A stretch of DNA of 64,000 bases from Candidatus Endonucleibacter bathymodioli (lineage in GTDB: Bacteria; Pseudomonadota; Gammaproteobacteria; Pseudomonadales; Endozoicomonadaceae), in assembly GCA_030674915.1 (NCBI GenBank), contig JASXSV010000001.1, positions 332,119 to 396,118 on the forward strand, written 5' to 3'. Positions 41,769 to 50,103 of the stretch are shown piece by piece. The notes beneath the pieces are model-generated. The model ran no database searches. It saw only the letters and a list, made by a program, of their open reading frames with translations, and was not told the origin of the DNA. Numbering within the stretch: position 1 is the first letter of the stretch; every line of letters starts with the position of its first letter. The position numbers and the translations under genes are program-made.

Positions 41769-43121
41769 GTGTATTGCTCTTGTATTTCATGTACTTGAGG
41801 AAAAGCTACGGATACGAATCCAACTCCGAAGCGCGACACGCAATTATGCATTCTGATAGAGTTCATAAAATACCTTCTGTAGTGCTTAAAGCCTAGGTAT
41901 TTTTAGGTTTTAATCTAGATATAGCGCTACTTGTGAATAAATGGTCATATGGTATATATTATCCACAGAATAATACACTATCATGCTAGCTATGTGAAGT
42001 TTTAATTTATAGCGCGTTACCATAGTGAAGTGTTAGCGAAGTGCAGGCCTGATCTGATACTGTCTATGACCAATGGCCCAGACAATTGTTTATATGGAAA
42101 TCACGCCTAATAAAATTATTCGAATAACAATTCCTTCTCCGATAATATCGTACCCTCCACAACAGCATTCCGTTCCGTTTTTTAAATAGTGATGTTAAGG
42201 TTGTAACCTGTTAGGTGTAACAAGGGATACAGCAAGAAAAATGGTAGTGGTTAAATCACTGGGTATTCGCAGGATTGTGGTTTAAATGATCATGCCACAA
42301 CACTTCGGCAATATCGGTCACATCCATGCGCACCGGGATGCCCTCTATATGGATTTCTGCACAGCACCCATAAAGATGGTGCAGATAGCATTGGCAAGGT
42401 CACGGGAAGGCGAGGATATGGGGCCCCTATATATAAATAACCATTGGCACTATTTAATTAAGGTTTTTGATTAGGGGGAGGGCGTATTGTCGCTGATACG
42501 TTAGGCGCTGGAAACGATTGAGGATAAATTTGCTAAAGAAGTTTTAAGGCGTGAATCACAAGGCTGCTCTTTACTCAAAGGTAATGGCTATTTACTCGAA
42601 GCTAAGCTGCAATAACGCTCTGTCAAGAGGTTATCTTCACATTTTGTAAGCCATTATAAAGTTTGCCAGGGTATTGCATCAACTTTGCTGGATTTATACA
42701 TTGTTTCTAGTGCTCCTAACTGTTTTTTGATGCATCTATTTTGTATAAAATGGTTTCGGCACACTGTAGAGTAACAAAAAAACAGGCCTTGCCGCCGCGT
42801 GCTACTCCAAATTATTTGGGTATATACCAGTTATCCTTGAAGGAGTAAGTGGTTGACCAATATTACTCACCCCATGAACCTACTACAAGCTATAGATTCT
42901 TGTGGTTTTGCTTGTTTGTTGCCTGCTCACTTACAATGATAATGAGTATGAAATGATTGCTGAAAATGCTAAATCGATTATTATTCAGCAGTTAATGGAC
43001 AAAGCAGCTATGTTTGCTAGAATTCATGAGGGTAAGATCGTCGTTTAATGGCGAAAGTATTGGTTATCAGTATAAGTCATTCCCTTTTAAATAATATTAA
43101 GTTTGGTTAATAAATTCTAAT
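41769..43121. other. Gene-poor region between surface gene B and dusC
   Basis: It begins with the shared promoter region of gene B (to about 42020). From 42480 to 42614 a short frame reads ALETIEDKFAKEVLRRESQG and LLKGNGYLLEAKLQ but contains a stop and no start, so it is a relic of an unidentified gene. A dispersed repeat copy lies at 42821-42946. Nothing else can be supported. Confidence 0.45.
42821..42946. repeat. Dispersed hairpin-like repeat, copy upstream of dusC
   Basis: Starts TATATACCAGTTATCCTTGA and ends with CACTTACAATGATAATGAG, with CTTGTTTGTTGCCTGC inside. The ends and the interior match the other copies listed (44645, 47125, 49890, 57635, 61074). Non-coding. Confidence 0.5.
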
Positions 43122-44138
43122 ATGCACATTACACTAGCCCCCATGGATGGGGTTGTTGATTACCTGATGCGAGCACTTCTTTCAGAAGTTGGTGGCCTTG
43201 ACCACTGTGTCACTGAATTTGTCCGCGTTACTGACACCCCCTTAGCCTCTTCCACTTTCTATCGGCTGTGCCCGGAACTTTATCACGGATGTAAAACCAA
43301 TAACAACACCCCGGTTACCATACAACTGTTAGGCAGCAACCCTGAAATGATGGCGTTAAGTGCACAACAAGCTGTGATGCTTGGAGCCAAAAATATTGAC
43401 CTTAACTTTGGATGTCCAGCAAAAACAGTAAATAAACACAGAGGGGGAGCGGTTCTGCTAACAGAGCCAGATCATATACACCGTATTGTTAAAGCGGTGA
43501 GGACTGCAACTCCAGGGCATATCCCAGTAACAGCCAAAATGCGGTTAGGTTATGAAGATAAGGCCAAGGCTCTGGATAATGCCCAAGCTATTGAGTCTGC
43601 CGGAGCTGATGCCCTTACGGTACATGCCCGAACCAAGGTTGAGGGTTATCGCCCTCCAGCCCACTGGGAGTGGATTGCTCGTATTAATGAATGTGTAAAG
43701 ATTCCAGTTATTGCCAATGGAGATATTTTCACCTTTGAAGATGCAAAACGTATTCAAGAAGTATCGGGCTGTGAAAGAATTATGATTGGTCGCGGGCTTC
43801 TCAGGAATCCATTACTCGCACTTCATATAAAAACAAGAAAAGAACAGAAATCATCACAAGAGATATGGAATGAGACATTACCCATACTCCGTATTTTCAT
43901 TAATAAGGTTGCCGGCCATAATGGCTCTATGAGGACTGGTGTACATCCCTACTTTATTATCGATACCGATCGCTATATTGTATGTCGTTCTAAACAATGG
44001 CTAAGCATGATGAGTAAAGGCTCTACACCGGCACTTATGCTATTTAAAAAAATAAAACTATTGCAATGTTCAAAGGCCATTATTAAAGTACTCTTAACTG
44101 CGTCTGAGGCAGAGGACTATCATCAAAACTCAGCCTAG
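43122..44138 (+). CDS. dusC: tRNA-dihydrouridine synthase, DusC type
   Basis: FMN enzyme that reduces a uridine of tRNA to dihydrouridine; DusC of E. coli acts on U16. The 338 residues start ITLAPMDGVVDYLMRALLSE, characteristic of DusC. The active-site Cys98 is in FGCPAKTVNKHRGG, followed by KMRLGYED, LTVHARTKVEGY, IPVIANGDI and IMIGRGLLRNP. It is about 20 residues longer than the E. coli enzyme. No strong ribosome-binding site precedes the ATG, which begins right at the conserved N-terminus. The neighbouring small membrane protein starts 36 bp downstream, so they may be co-transcribed. Confidence 0.93.
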   Translation: MHITLAPMDGVVDYLMRALLSEVGGLDHCVTEFVRVTDTPLASSTFYRLCPELYHGCKTNNNTPVTIQLLGSNPEMMALSAQQAVMLGAKNIDLNFGCPAKTVNKHRGGAVLLTEPDHIHRIVKAVRTATPGHIPVTAKMRLGYEDKAKALDNAQAIESAGADALTVHARTKVEGYRPPAHWEWIARINECVKIPVIANGDIFTFEDAKRIQEVSGCERIMIGRGLLRNPLLALHIKTRKEQKSSQEIWNETLPILRIFINKVAGHNGSMRTGVHPYFIIDTDRYIVCRSKQWLSMMSKGSTPALMLFKKIKLLQCSKAIIKVLLTASEAEDYHQNSA

Positions 44139-44174
44139 TGTCTGTATACGATACCTTTAGAGAAATCAAAAAAT

Positions 44175-44582
44175 ATGTTTTTCATATTATTACTAGTCAC
44201 ATTCACACTTTCATCTGCCGTTTCATTTGGTGTTGTAACGACCTTCGATACAGCTATTGGATTAATGTTTAGTCGTATAATTCAGGATAAAATACACAGT
44301 GTATGGCAAAGGTATATTAAATTCTCAGCATACGTTGTTGGTATCTCCGGTGGAGTAAGAATTCACCAGTTAGAGCGTTATATCAATGCTCCTCATAAAA
44401 ATACAGAAGTTCTTATCTTAAACGCAGATCGGTGTATTTTAGAGGGATATCGCACTATTATTGAGACACTTCAAAGTCTAGCCTGGATGTATCTTGTAGT
44501 ATTTCTATTCGCACTAATAGCATATGTTATCGTCAGGGGTTTTGAGTTAAAGAATCAAAAGGAAAGTAATAACGATAAATAA
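44175..44582 (+). CDS. Small membrane protein of unknown function
   Basis: The 135 residues hold two probable transmembrane helices: about 2-28 (FFILLLVTFTLSSAVSFGVV) and 100-120 (LAWMYLVVFLFALIAYVIV). Between them is a soluble part of about 65 residues with no motif I recognise; a charged tail follows. GAGAAATC precedes the start. It follows dusC by 36 bp in the same direction. No function is proposed. Confidence 0.7.
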   Translation: MFFILLLVTFTLSSAVSFGVVTTFDTAIGLMFSRIIQDKIHSVWQRYIKFSAYVVGISGGVRIHQLERYINAPHKNTEVLILNADRCILEGYRTIIETLQSLAWMYLVVFLFALIAYVIVRGFELKNQKESNNDK

Positions 44583-45172
44583 CGGCTTTAACCCAGCAAT
44601 CAAGTTGTTTTCTATTATTTCCTGGAAGCTGCGAGTCACTTATCTGTTACGATTGAAATTATGTGTAGGCGACCAATGAGCGAAGTTCCGTGAGTCTGCG
44701 ACTATAGATGGTGAATGTGGTGAGTTAGGGTAGCCCATAACCCCGCACATTCAAAGGAAAATGGATGTAGGCGTTAGTTATCCAGATAGAGAGCATATTT
44801 TTTAAAAGCGTCGAGATACCTGAAAAGTGTTATGAGAGTTTTTTTCATAAGACGAAGGAGTCATTATGTTTATCGGTTAGTTAGCTTCGCAAGTCAACAA
44901 GTTAAGCTGTTGGCTGTGAAGTAATGTATGCTAGTTTGTTTTGTTCCTAAGGCTGCTCTAGCTCATCCAAGTTGACTACTATTGAGGTCTCAATGGTTTA
45001 TTCATTTGTGGTCTATTTGCACTTTCAATGAAGTGTGTATAAAATCGATAATAATGTTAATTTAGGCTACATGTTTCTGGATGAATGCCCTAAGCCTATG
45101 CTAACTACAGTAGTCGTCTAATTTGCGGCGTTAGTTATCCATATTTTTTAATAGGACAATTGGGAGTGAAAA
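44583..45172. other. Gene-free interval with a repeat copy
   Basis: 590 bp with no supportable frame. The first part contains the dispersed repeat at 44645-44770. The last 60 bp should hold the promoter and leader of the NTF2-like gene, whose ribosome site TTGGGAGTG lies at 45160-45168. Confidence 0.45.
44645..44770. repeat. Dispersed hairpin-like repeat, copy after the small membrane protein
   Basis: Contains GTAGGCGACCAATGAGCGAAG, shortened here, with GGTGAATGTGGTGAGTTAGG inside and CCCGCACATTCAAAGG near the end, the same order of blocks as at 57635 and 61074. Terminal pairing is weaker in this copy. Confidence 0.45.
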
Positions 45173-45550
45173 ATGAGTAAAGAAGAAAATGCAATGATTT
45201 TAAATGCAGTCAATATTGCTAGTACTCAATGGAAAAATTATTTTAATTCTGGTGATGCTGCAGGTTGTGCGGCTCAGTATGAAAAAAAAGCGACTATGAA
45301 TGCTCAACCTTTTGGTGTGTATACGGGGACGTCTGAAATTCAGGGATTTTGGCAAAAACTCATCGACGATGGTTTCACAGATGTTGATTATATTGATCAG
45401 ACAATAAAAATTATTAATGGGGAAAGTGCTTTATTGACAGCAGGATGGAAAATGAACCATGCCCATGGAGTAATCACTAAAGAGCTTTGGGTTCTTCAAT
45501 CTGATGGAACTGCAAAATTACGTGAAGATTATTTCGAAGTACATGGGTAA
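45173..45550 (+). CDS. SnoaL/NTF2-like protein
   Basis: The 125 residues have the alpha+beta pattern of the SnoaL/NTF2-like superfamily: an N-terminal helix (ILNAVNIASTQWKNYFNSGD), AAQYEKKATMNAQPFGVYTG, the helix EIQGFWQKLIDDGFTDVDYI, and a C-terminal sheet with ALLTAGWKMNHAHGV and LREDYFEVHG. Members bind small molecules or act as isomerases or hydrolases; the substrate cannot be told. GGGAGTGAAAA gives a good ribosome site. It stands alone with no operon partner. Confidence 0.75.
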   Translation: MSKEENAMILNAVNIASTQWKNYFNSGDAAGCAAQYEKKATMNAQPFGVYTGTSEIQGFWQKLIDDGFTDVDYIDQTIKIINGESALLTAGWKMNHAHGVITKELWVLQSDGTAKLREDYFEVHG

Positions 45551-46152
45551 TAATAAATAATCCAGTTTTACTAACCTCTACGTTCTGGCTTGCTAGAATG
45601 TGAATGGAGCAGAGGTATGATTATAGATGTAAGTCTTCTAATGCTGTTTTAGAGGACATTTTTATTTTTTTGGAAAATATTTTTTATCAATACGTTGATA
45701 AAAAATTGAGTATTAGGCGAGATTTACTTTATACCGTTAGGGAGCATGCGATTAAGTACAGTTTTTGTTTGTTTTTCAGTGTCTGTATGCCTACTTCCCG
45801 ACATGCAGGCACACTTATCATAGGTTTTTATCATTACGAGGACTTAATCGCATACTCCTTAGGTCTTCTAGTATTTCTTTGGGTTTAATTTTCCTATTGG
45901 TTGCTATCATTAGATAGCTTATATCTAGGGAAAGTAATCGGTAGGATTTATATGTCATCATATAATAAATTACTCAAGCATCATCCAGACAAAAAAATGA
46001 CCTACACTGAGAGTCTAACGCATGTTGATAACCAAGACGTTAAGCTTTAGAAAATAGTATGCAAAAGGTCATGAAATTTTACGATTTTCTAGTAGAGAAC
46101 AAAAATCTATATTTAAAAATGTGATAATTTCGTTCCGTCCCGTACAGCTTTT
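45551..46152. other. Gene-free interval with an IS5 fragment
   Basis: About 600 bp without a supported gene. An open frame at 45604-45888 overlaps an IS5 terminal fragment (45735-45850) and has no ribosome site, so I do not call it. The rest is AT-rich with no recognisable feature. Confidence 0.4.
45735..45850. mobile_element. IS5-type terminal fragment
   Basis: GCGATTAAGTACAG, then TTCCCGACATGCAGGC and ACTTATCATAGG match the end region of the decayed IS5 copy at 29690-29830 in order and spacing. No transposase is left. Confidence 0.55.
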
Positions 46153-46276
46153 GATACTCACTGTTATTGAAGGTGTGAGTAGGCTACAAGTTAGCTAATG
46201 CCCATTAGCTTTAAAGTGGCAGGAGACTGGGTGGGTGAGAACAGTCTACAGTCTGCCATTGCAGGGGTTGAAGTAT
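46153..46276. repeat. Dispersed hairpin-like repeat, copy beside the DUF2069 gene
   Basis: Starts GATACTCACTGTTATTGAAG, continues GTGTGAGTAGGCTACAAG, has GACTGGGTGGGTGAGAACAG in the middle and ends GCAGGGGTTGAAGTAT. Same block order as the copies at 57635 and 61074. It lies just beyond the 3' end of the leftward DUF2069 gene. Confidence 0.5.
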
Positions 46277-46283
46277 GTTTGAG

Positions 46284-46676
46284 TTATTGGGCGATGGAGC
46301 TATGCCTTAGCAATCTTCCTTGCCAGCGAATAAACATCATGGATGCTATGTATAGAAATATTACGAAAAAGGTGATTAACCATTCATAGAGTGCACCTGG
46401 AAAGCTCCAAGTTGCAAGAACGCTGCTGATAAAATAAAAGCATAGGATAAAACATAGCCATGCAGCGGATTTTGTACGTTTCCTAAGTAAACCGGGCAAG
46501 GGAAGTAATAAGGGCATAATCTGCACAATAGATAAGATTAGGTGTGATTTTTCTGGTGAGTTTAACCACAAGGTTTTGGTCAGTAGTAGTGCAATGAGGC
46601 TGAGATAAAGCCCAAGGCATACCTGGAATCCGTAATTAGCTTTTTGGGTTAGAGCCTTTTTTGATGATATATTCAC
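46284..46676 (-). CDS. DUF2069 family membrane protein
   Basis: The 130 residues contain four probable transmembrane helices, at about 13-34, 45-60, 70-90 and 96-118. The motif MPLLLPLPGLLRKRTKSAAW, and the C-terminal pattern IASMMFIRW, match DUF2069, small inner-membrane proteins common in gammaproteobacteria. No function is known for the family. It is a single leftward gene between repeats. Confidence 0.75.
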   Translation of the reverse strand: MNISSKKALTQKANYGFQVCLGLYLSLIALLLTKTLWLNSPEKSHLILSIVQIMPLLLPLPGLLRKRTKSAAWLCFILCFYFISSVLATWSFPGALYEWLITFFVIFLYIASMMFIRWQGRLLRHSSIAQ

Positions 46677-47340
46677 AGGATCTCAAGAATGGATTCTGGT
46701 GGTCAATCATTAGGATTGCCAGTGGTTAACAGAAATTGGCTGTTGGATAAATTATTAATATCTCACCAAGGCTTCAGTAATAAGTTATTTATACCCATTC
46801 TTCTTGAAGGTGCGGGTTGTGGATATATAATATACACCTCAAGCGTCTCACCCGCCTATTTAAGAGAAAGACCTGTCTAGTTTTTAAATAGATAAGGCTG
46901 TGGTAAGTTCTAATTCTCATGTTATCTATAACCACCCCATAACAGGAATCATTTAATCTTTTTAGTGCGAGTATAACAATCTCGTTGGCTGCGTTGCAAA
47001 TATTCCGGAGGTTTTATTTTTTGGTTTGATGTTTGACCATTCAGCGACATCTTAATTTGGCAGACGTGGTGCTTTGCTAGGCTCCATTCTTAGAGCTTTA
47101 TATCTATTTACCTAGATAGTTTTAGTATGTTGACTGCTATCCCGTCAATCACTTACTTCGCGTGGGTTTATGGGGTTTTACTTGTTTGTCGCCTATTTAT
47201 GCTTTCAATGATAATTGGTAAAATGTACTTGCTGCATCATCAAATTGCACTTATTACTCAAAAGGGCGTAAAATTAACGGGCAGGGAAACATTACTTATT
47301 GATAGATCGGAAAGGGGGCGTGAGTTCGAGCGGAGTAAAT
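46677..47340. other. Gene-free interval upstream of metN
   Basis: 664 bp between the DUF2069 gene and metN. It contains a half copy of the dispersed repeat near 46790-46830 and a full one at 47125-47222. A SAM riboswitch or MetJ box array would be expected to control metNIQ in some relatives; I could not find an AGACGTCT-like array. Confidence 0.4.
47125..47222. repeat. Dispersed hairpin-like repeat, copy upstream of metN
   Basis: Inverse orientation copy: CACTTACTTCGCGTGGG, CTTGTTTGTCGCC, then GCTTTCAATGATAATTGGTA at the end, which is the complement of the outer end seen at 61074. Lies about 120 bp upstream of metN. Confidence 0.5.
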
Positions 47341-48372
47341 ATGATTGAGCTGAAGCGGTTAAGTAAGTTTTTTATTGCAGGAGGTGCTGAAGTTAAGGCG
47401 CTGGATAATATTAATTTGGTGGTTCCTGAAGGTTCAGTATTTGGTGTTATTGGTTCCAGTGGTGCTGGTAAGAGTACCCTTATTCGTTGTGTCAATCTGT
47501 TGGAAAAACCGTCTTCTGGGTCGGTTCTTATTGACGGTATTGATGTGACTCAGTTATCGAAAAAAGCCTTGCGTAAAACCCGTTATAACATGGGTATGAT
47601 TTTTCAGAATTTTAATCTTCTTTCTAGTCGTACGGTGTTTAGAAATATAGCTTTGCCGTTGGAGTTGGCTGGTTATCCTAAAAATGATATTAATGCAGAG
47701 GTTATGTCTTTGCTGGAGCTGACGGGGTTGCAAGAAAAAAAGAACAGCTATCCTGTGCAGCTTTCTGGTGGCCAAAAGCAACGGGTGGCTATTGGTCGAG
47801 CGCTGGCCAGTAAGCCGCGAATTTTGTTGTGTGACGAAGTAACTTCAGCGTTGGATCCGCAAACAACTGCCTCCATTTTAACTTTGTTAAAAGATATTAA
47901 TCGGCGGTTTAATATTACTATTCTAATGATTACCCATGAAATGGACGCTGTGAAATTAATCTGCGATCGGGTAGGAATCTTGAGTAATGGTAGACTGATT
48001 GAGGAAAATAGCGTGGAAGCTTTTTTTATGAGCCCGAAAACAGAGCTGGCTAAAGAGTTTGTGCGTAGTGCAATTCATGAAAAGCCTGTTGCTGATATTC
48101 AAAGCCGTTTTCAGAAAAGTCCTGCGGTTAATGCTCGGCCGGTGGTTAGAATTACCTTTGTTGGGCAGCTGGTGGTTGAGCCGTTGATTACTCAGGCTGC
48201 TAGGAATTATGATGTTGATCTCGTTATTTTACAGGCGGATATTGAAATCGTTGGCGGTAAATCGATGGGTTTTCTGATGGTGGAGATTGTCGGTGATAGG
48301 CTGGCATCTGGGCAAGTGTTGGCATTTCTTGAAGAGCATGCAAAAGTGGAGGTGCTTGGTTATGTCAGCTGA
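47341..48372 (+). CDS. metN: Methionine ABC transporter ATP-binding protein MetN
   Basis: ATPase of the high-affinity methionine importer at the cytoplasmic face. I start at ATG 47341 (MIELKRLSKFF), with CGGAG just upstream; a longer frame from 47299 lacks support. The 343 residues show Walker A GSSGAGKST (about 38-46), the signature LSGGQKQR (about 140-147), and Walker B ILLCDE with TSALD (about 161-171). A C-terminal NIL domain (about 265-343) senses methionine and shuts transport when the amino acid is plentiful inside. metI overlaps the end by 11 bp. Confidence 0.96.
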   Translation: MIELKRLSKFFIAGGAEVKALDNINLVVPEGSVFGVIGSSGAGKSTLIRCVNLLEKPSSGSVLIDGIDVTQLSKKALRKTRYNMGMIFQNFNLLSSRTVFRNIALPLELAGYPKNDINAEVMSLLELTGLQEKKNSYPVQLSGGQKQRVAIGRALASKPRILLCDEVTSALDPQTTASILTLLKDINRRFNITILMITHEMDAVKLICDRVGILSNGRLIEENSVEAFFMSPKTELAKEFVRSAIHEKPVADIQSRFQKSPAVNARPVVRITFVGQLVVEPLITQAARNYDVDLVILQADIEIVGGKSMGFLMVEIVGDRLASGQVLAFLEEHAKVEVLGYVS

Positions 48373-49018
48373 GGTGTGGACGTTGCTGCTTTTGTCACTT
48401 TGGGAAACCTGCTATATGGTGTTCATTTCCGGAGGGGTGAGCTTTTTGCTGGGTATTCCGTTGGGTGTGCTGCTCTATACCACCAGACAGGGATGTATTG
48501 ATGAGAATCTGCTTGTCAACGGGCTGCTGGCGGGTATTATTAATGCCGGACGGTCAGTGCCATTTATTATCTTGATGGTGGCTATTATTCCTTTTACGCG
48601 ACTGTTAACCGGGTCCTCCATTGGTACAATAGCGGCTATTGTACCGCTCACAGTTGCAGCCATTCCTTTTGTTGCCCGCCTTGTTGAAGGGGCCATAAAC
48701 GAAGTGCCTGCGGGGTTGGTTGAAGCGGCTCAGTCTATGGGTGCAAACTCTTGGCAGATTATTACTCGAGTGCTTTTGCCTGAAGCGCGATCGGGTTTGA
48801 TTAATGGTATGACCATTACGTTGGTTGCATTAGTTGGCTATTCGGCTATGGCAGGTGCTATTGGAGGTGGTGGTCTTGGTGACTTAGGTATTCGTTATGG
48901 TTATCAGCGTTTTGATGGGGTGATTATGCTGGCAACAGTAGTGGTGTTGGTTGTTTTGGTGCAGTTGATTCAAATGGTAGGGGATCGGTTACAACACTAC
49001 TACAATAAAAATTTGTAG
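48362..49018 (+). CDS. metI: Methionine ABC transporter permease MetI
   Basis: Inner-membrane channel of the methionine importer. The start ATG 48362 (MSAEVWTLLLLSLWETCYMV) overlaps the 3' end of metN, so translation is probably coupled. The 218 residues hold five hydrophobic helices and the EAA loop VEAAQSMGANSWQIITRVLLPEA (in two parts), which docks on MetN. The family motif GRSVPFIILMVAIIPFTRL is intact. Confidence 0.95.
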   Translation: MSAEVWTLLLLSLWETCYMVFISGGVSFLLGIPLGVLLYTTRQGCIDENLLVNGLLAGIINAGRSVPFIILMVAIIPFTRLLTGSSIGTIAAIVPLTVAAIPFVARLVEGAINEVPAGLVEAAQSMGANSWQIITRVLLPEARSGLINGMTITLVALVGYSAMAGAIGGGGLGDLGIRYGYQRFDGVIMLATVVVLVVLVQLIQMVGDRLQHYYNKNL

Positions 49019-49035
49019 CTGTATTAGGGGGAAGA

Positions 49036-49863
49036 ATGAGAAGCGTGAATTACTGGCTGATGTTCAAGTTATTGACTGGAGTGACGTTTTTAATTATAGC
49101 GTTATTTTTAGGTGGTTGTGGAGGTGTTAAGGATGACAATATGGCTTTGAAAGTTGGAGTCATGGCGGGGCCTGAAGTGGATGTAATGAAAGTGGCGGCT
49201 GAGATATTAAAACGTGAGAAGGGTATTGATGTTGAGCTGGTTGAATTTTCGGATTACGTGTTGCCTAATATCGCGCTATCCGAAGGAAGTATTGATGTCA
49301 ATGCCATTCAACATCGACCGTATTTGGATAGTGTAATACAGAATAGAGGTTTAAAATTGGCTGTCATTGGGAATGCTTTTGTTTATCCAATGGGCGCTTA
49401 TTCAAAGAGGATCAGTGGTCTTGATGGTTTGGGGAGGGGGGCTAAAGTCGCCATTCCCAATGACCCGAGTAATGAAGGACGAGCTCTGATTTTGTTACAC
49501 AAAATAGGGCTGATTACTTTGAAAGATGCGAGCAATCTGCAGGCCACACCTTTGGATATTGTTGAGAACCCAAAAGGCTTGAAATTCATTGAGTTGGATG
49601 CTGCTCAGTTGCCACGTTCCTTGGATGATGTGGATTTGGCGTTCATTAATTCTACTTACGCTGTTCCTGCAGGTTTGCTTCCCAGTCGTGATGCGTTGAT
49701 GATAGAGGGAAAAGATTCGGTCTATGTGAATATTTTGGTATCTCGGGAAGATAATAAAAATGATCCTAGGGTACAGGCATTGATTCAAGCCTATCAGACA
49801 GAGGCTGTGGAAAGGGCTGCGATTCGGTTGTTTAAAGGTGAGGCTGTGGCTGGCTGGAAATAG
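49036..49863 (+). CDS. metQ: Methionine-binding lipoprotein MetQ
   Basis: Substrate-binding protein that delivers D/L-methionine to MetNI. The signal sequence ends in a lipobox (FLGGC), so Cys28 would be acylated and hold the mature protein on the inner membrane facing the periplasm. The 275 residues contain KVGVMAGPEVDVMKVA, DVNAIQHRPYLD and AKVAIPNDPSNEGRAL, all typical of the NlpA/MetQ family. It is 17 bp after metI with GGGGGAAG as ribosome site. Confidence 0.95.
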   Translation: MRSVNYWLMFKLLTGVTFLIIALFLGGCGGVKDDNMALKVGVMAGPEVDVMKVAAEILKREKGIDVELVEFSDYVLPNIALSEGSIDVNAIQHRPYLDSVIQNRGLKLAVIGNAFVYPMGAYSKRISGLDGLGRGAKVAIPNDPSNEGRALILLHKIGLITLKDASNLQATPLDIVENPKGLKFIELDAAQLPRSLDDVDLAFINSTYAVPAGLLPSRDALMIEGKDSVYVNILVSREDNKNDPRVQALIQAYQTEAVERAAIRLFKGEAVAGWK

Positions 49864-49889
49864 GCAATGGTGACTGTTATTTTAAGTTT

Positions 49890-50012
49890 TATACCGATCA
49901 CTATTGAGGATGATCGGTTGTTTACAGCTCTCACTCACCTCCGTCACCTACGGCTCTAGGTTTATGGTGATTCTCTAGTTTGTCGCCTGCTAACCACCTT
50001 CAACGAGTTGGT
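49890..50012. repeat. Dispersed hairpin-like repeat, copy between metQ and the RBR gene
   Basis: ATACCGATCACTATTGAGGA at one end and CACCTTCAACGAGTTGG at the other, with CTCACTCACCTCCGTCACC and TAGTTTGTCGCCTGC inside. Lies between the convergent metQ and RBR genes. Confidence 0.5.
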
Positions 50013-50103
50013 TTCTCTAAGTCTTGTGGTGATTGCACTTATCTTGTTTTTTTAAATTAGTCATGGTTCTAGGCTAAGGCGTTGAATTTAATGATTCAAT
50101 TTA

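Larger units (their letters stand above)
38525..42275 (-). repeat. Tandem duplication, unit B
   Basis: Second copy of the block at 34355-38240. Upstream similarity goes on to about 42275 (GTAACCTGTTAGGTGTAA recurs at 38139 and 42206). The 5' half of the gene and its promoter are nearly identical to unit A; the 3' half and downstream part are diverged. Confidence 0.85.

Noticed and set aside
42286..42474. 62-codon open frame upstream of dusC
   Set aside because: No similarity that I recognise and no start signal. The neighbourhood contains decayed sequences, so it may be a relic, but I cannot say of what.
45604..45888. 94-codon open frame after the NTF2-like gene
   Set aside because: Overlaps an IS5 terminal fragment and has no ribosome-binding site, so it is probably chance.
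46677..47340. SAM riboswitch or MetJ box array upstream of metN
   Set aside because: I looked for the SAM-I core and AGACGTCT repeats and found neither; only a dispersed repeat is present.
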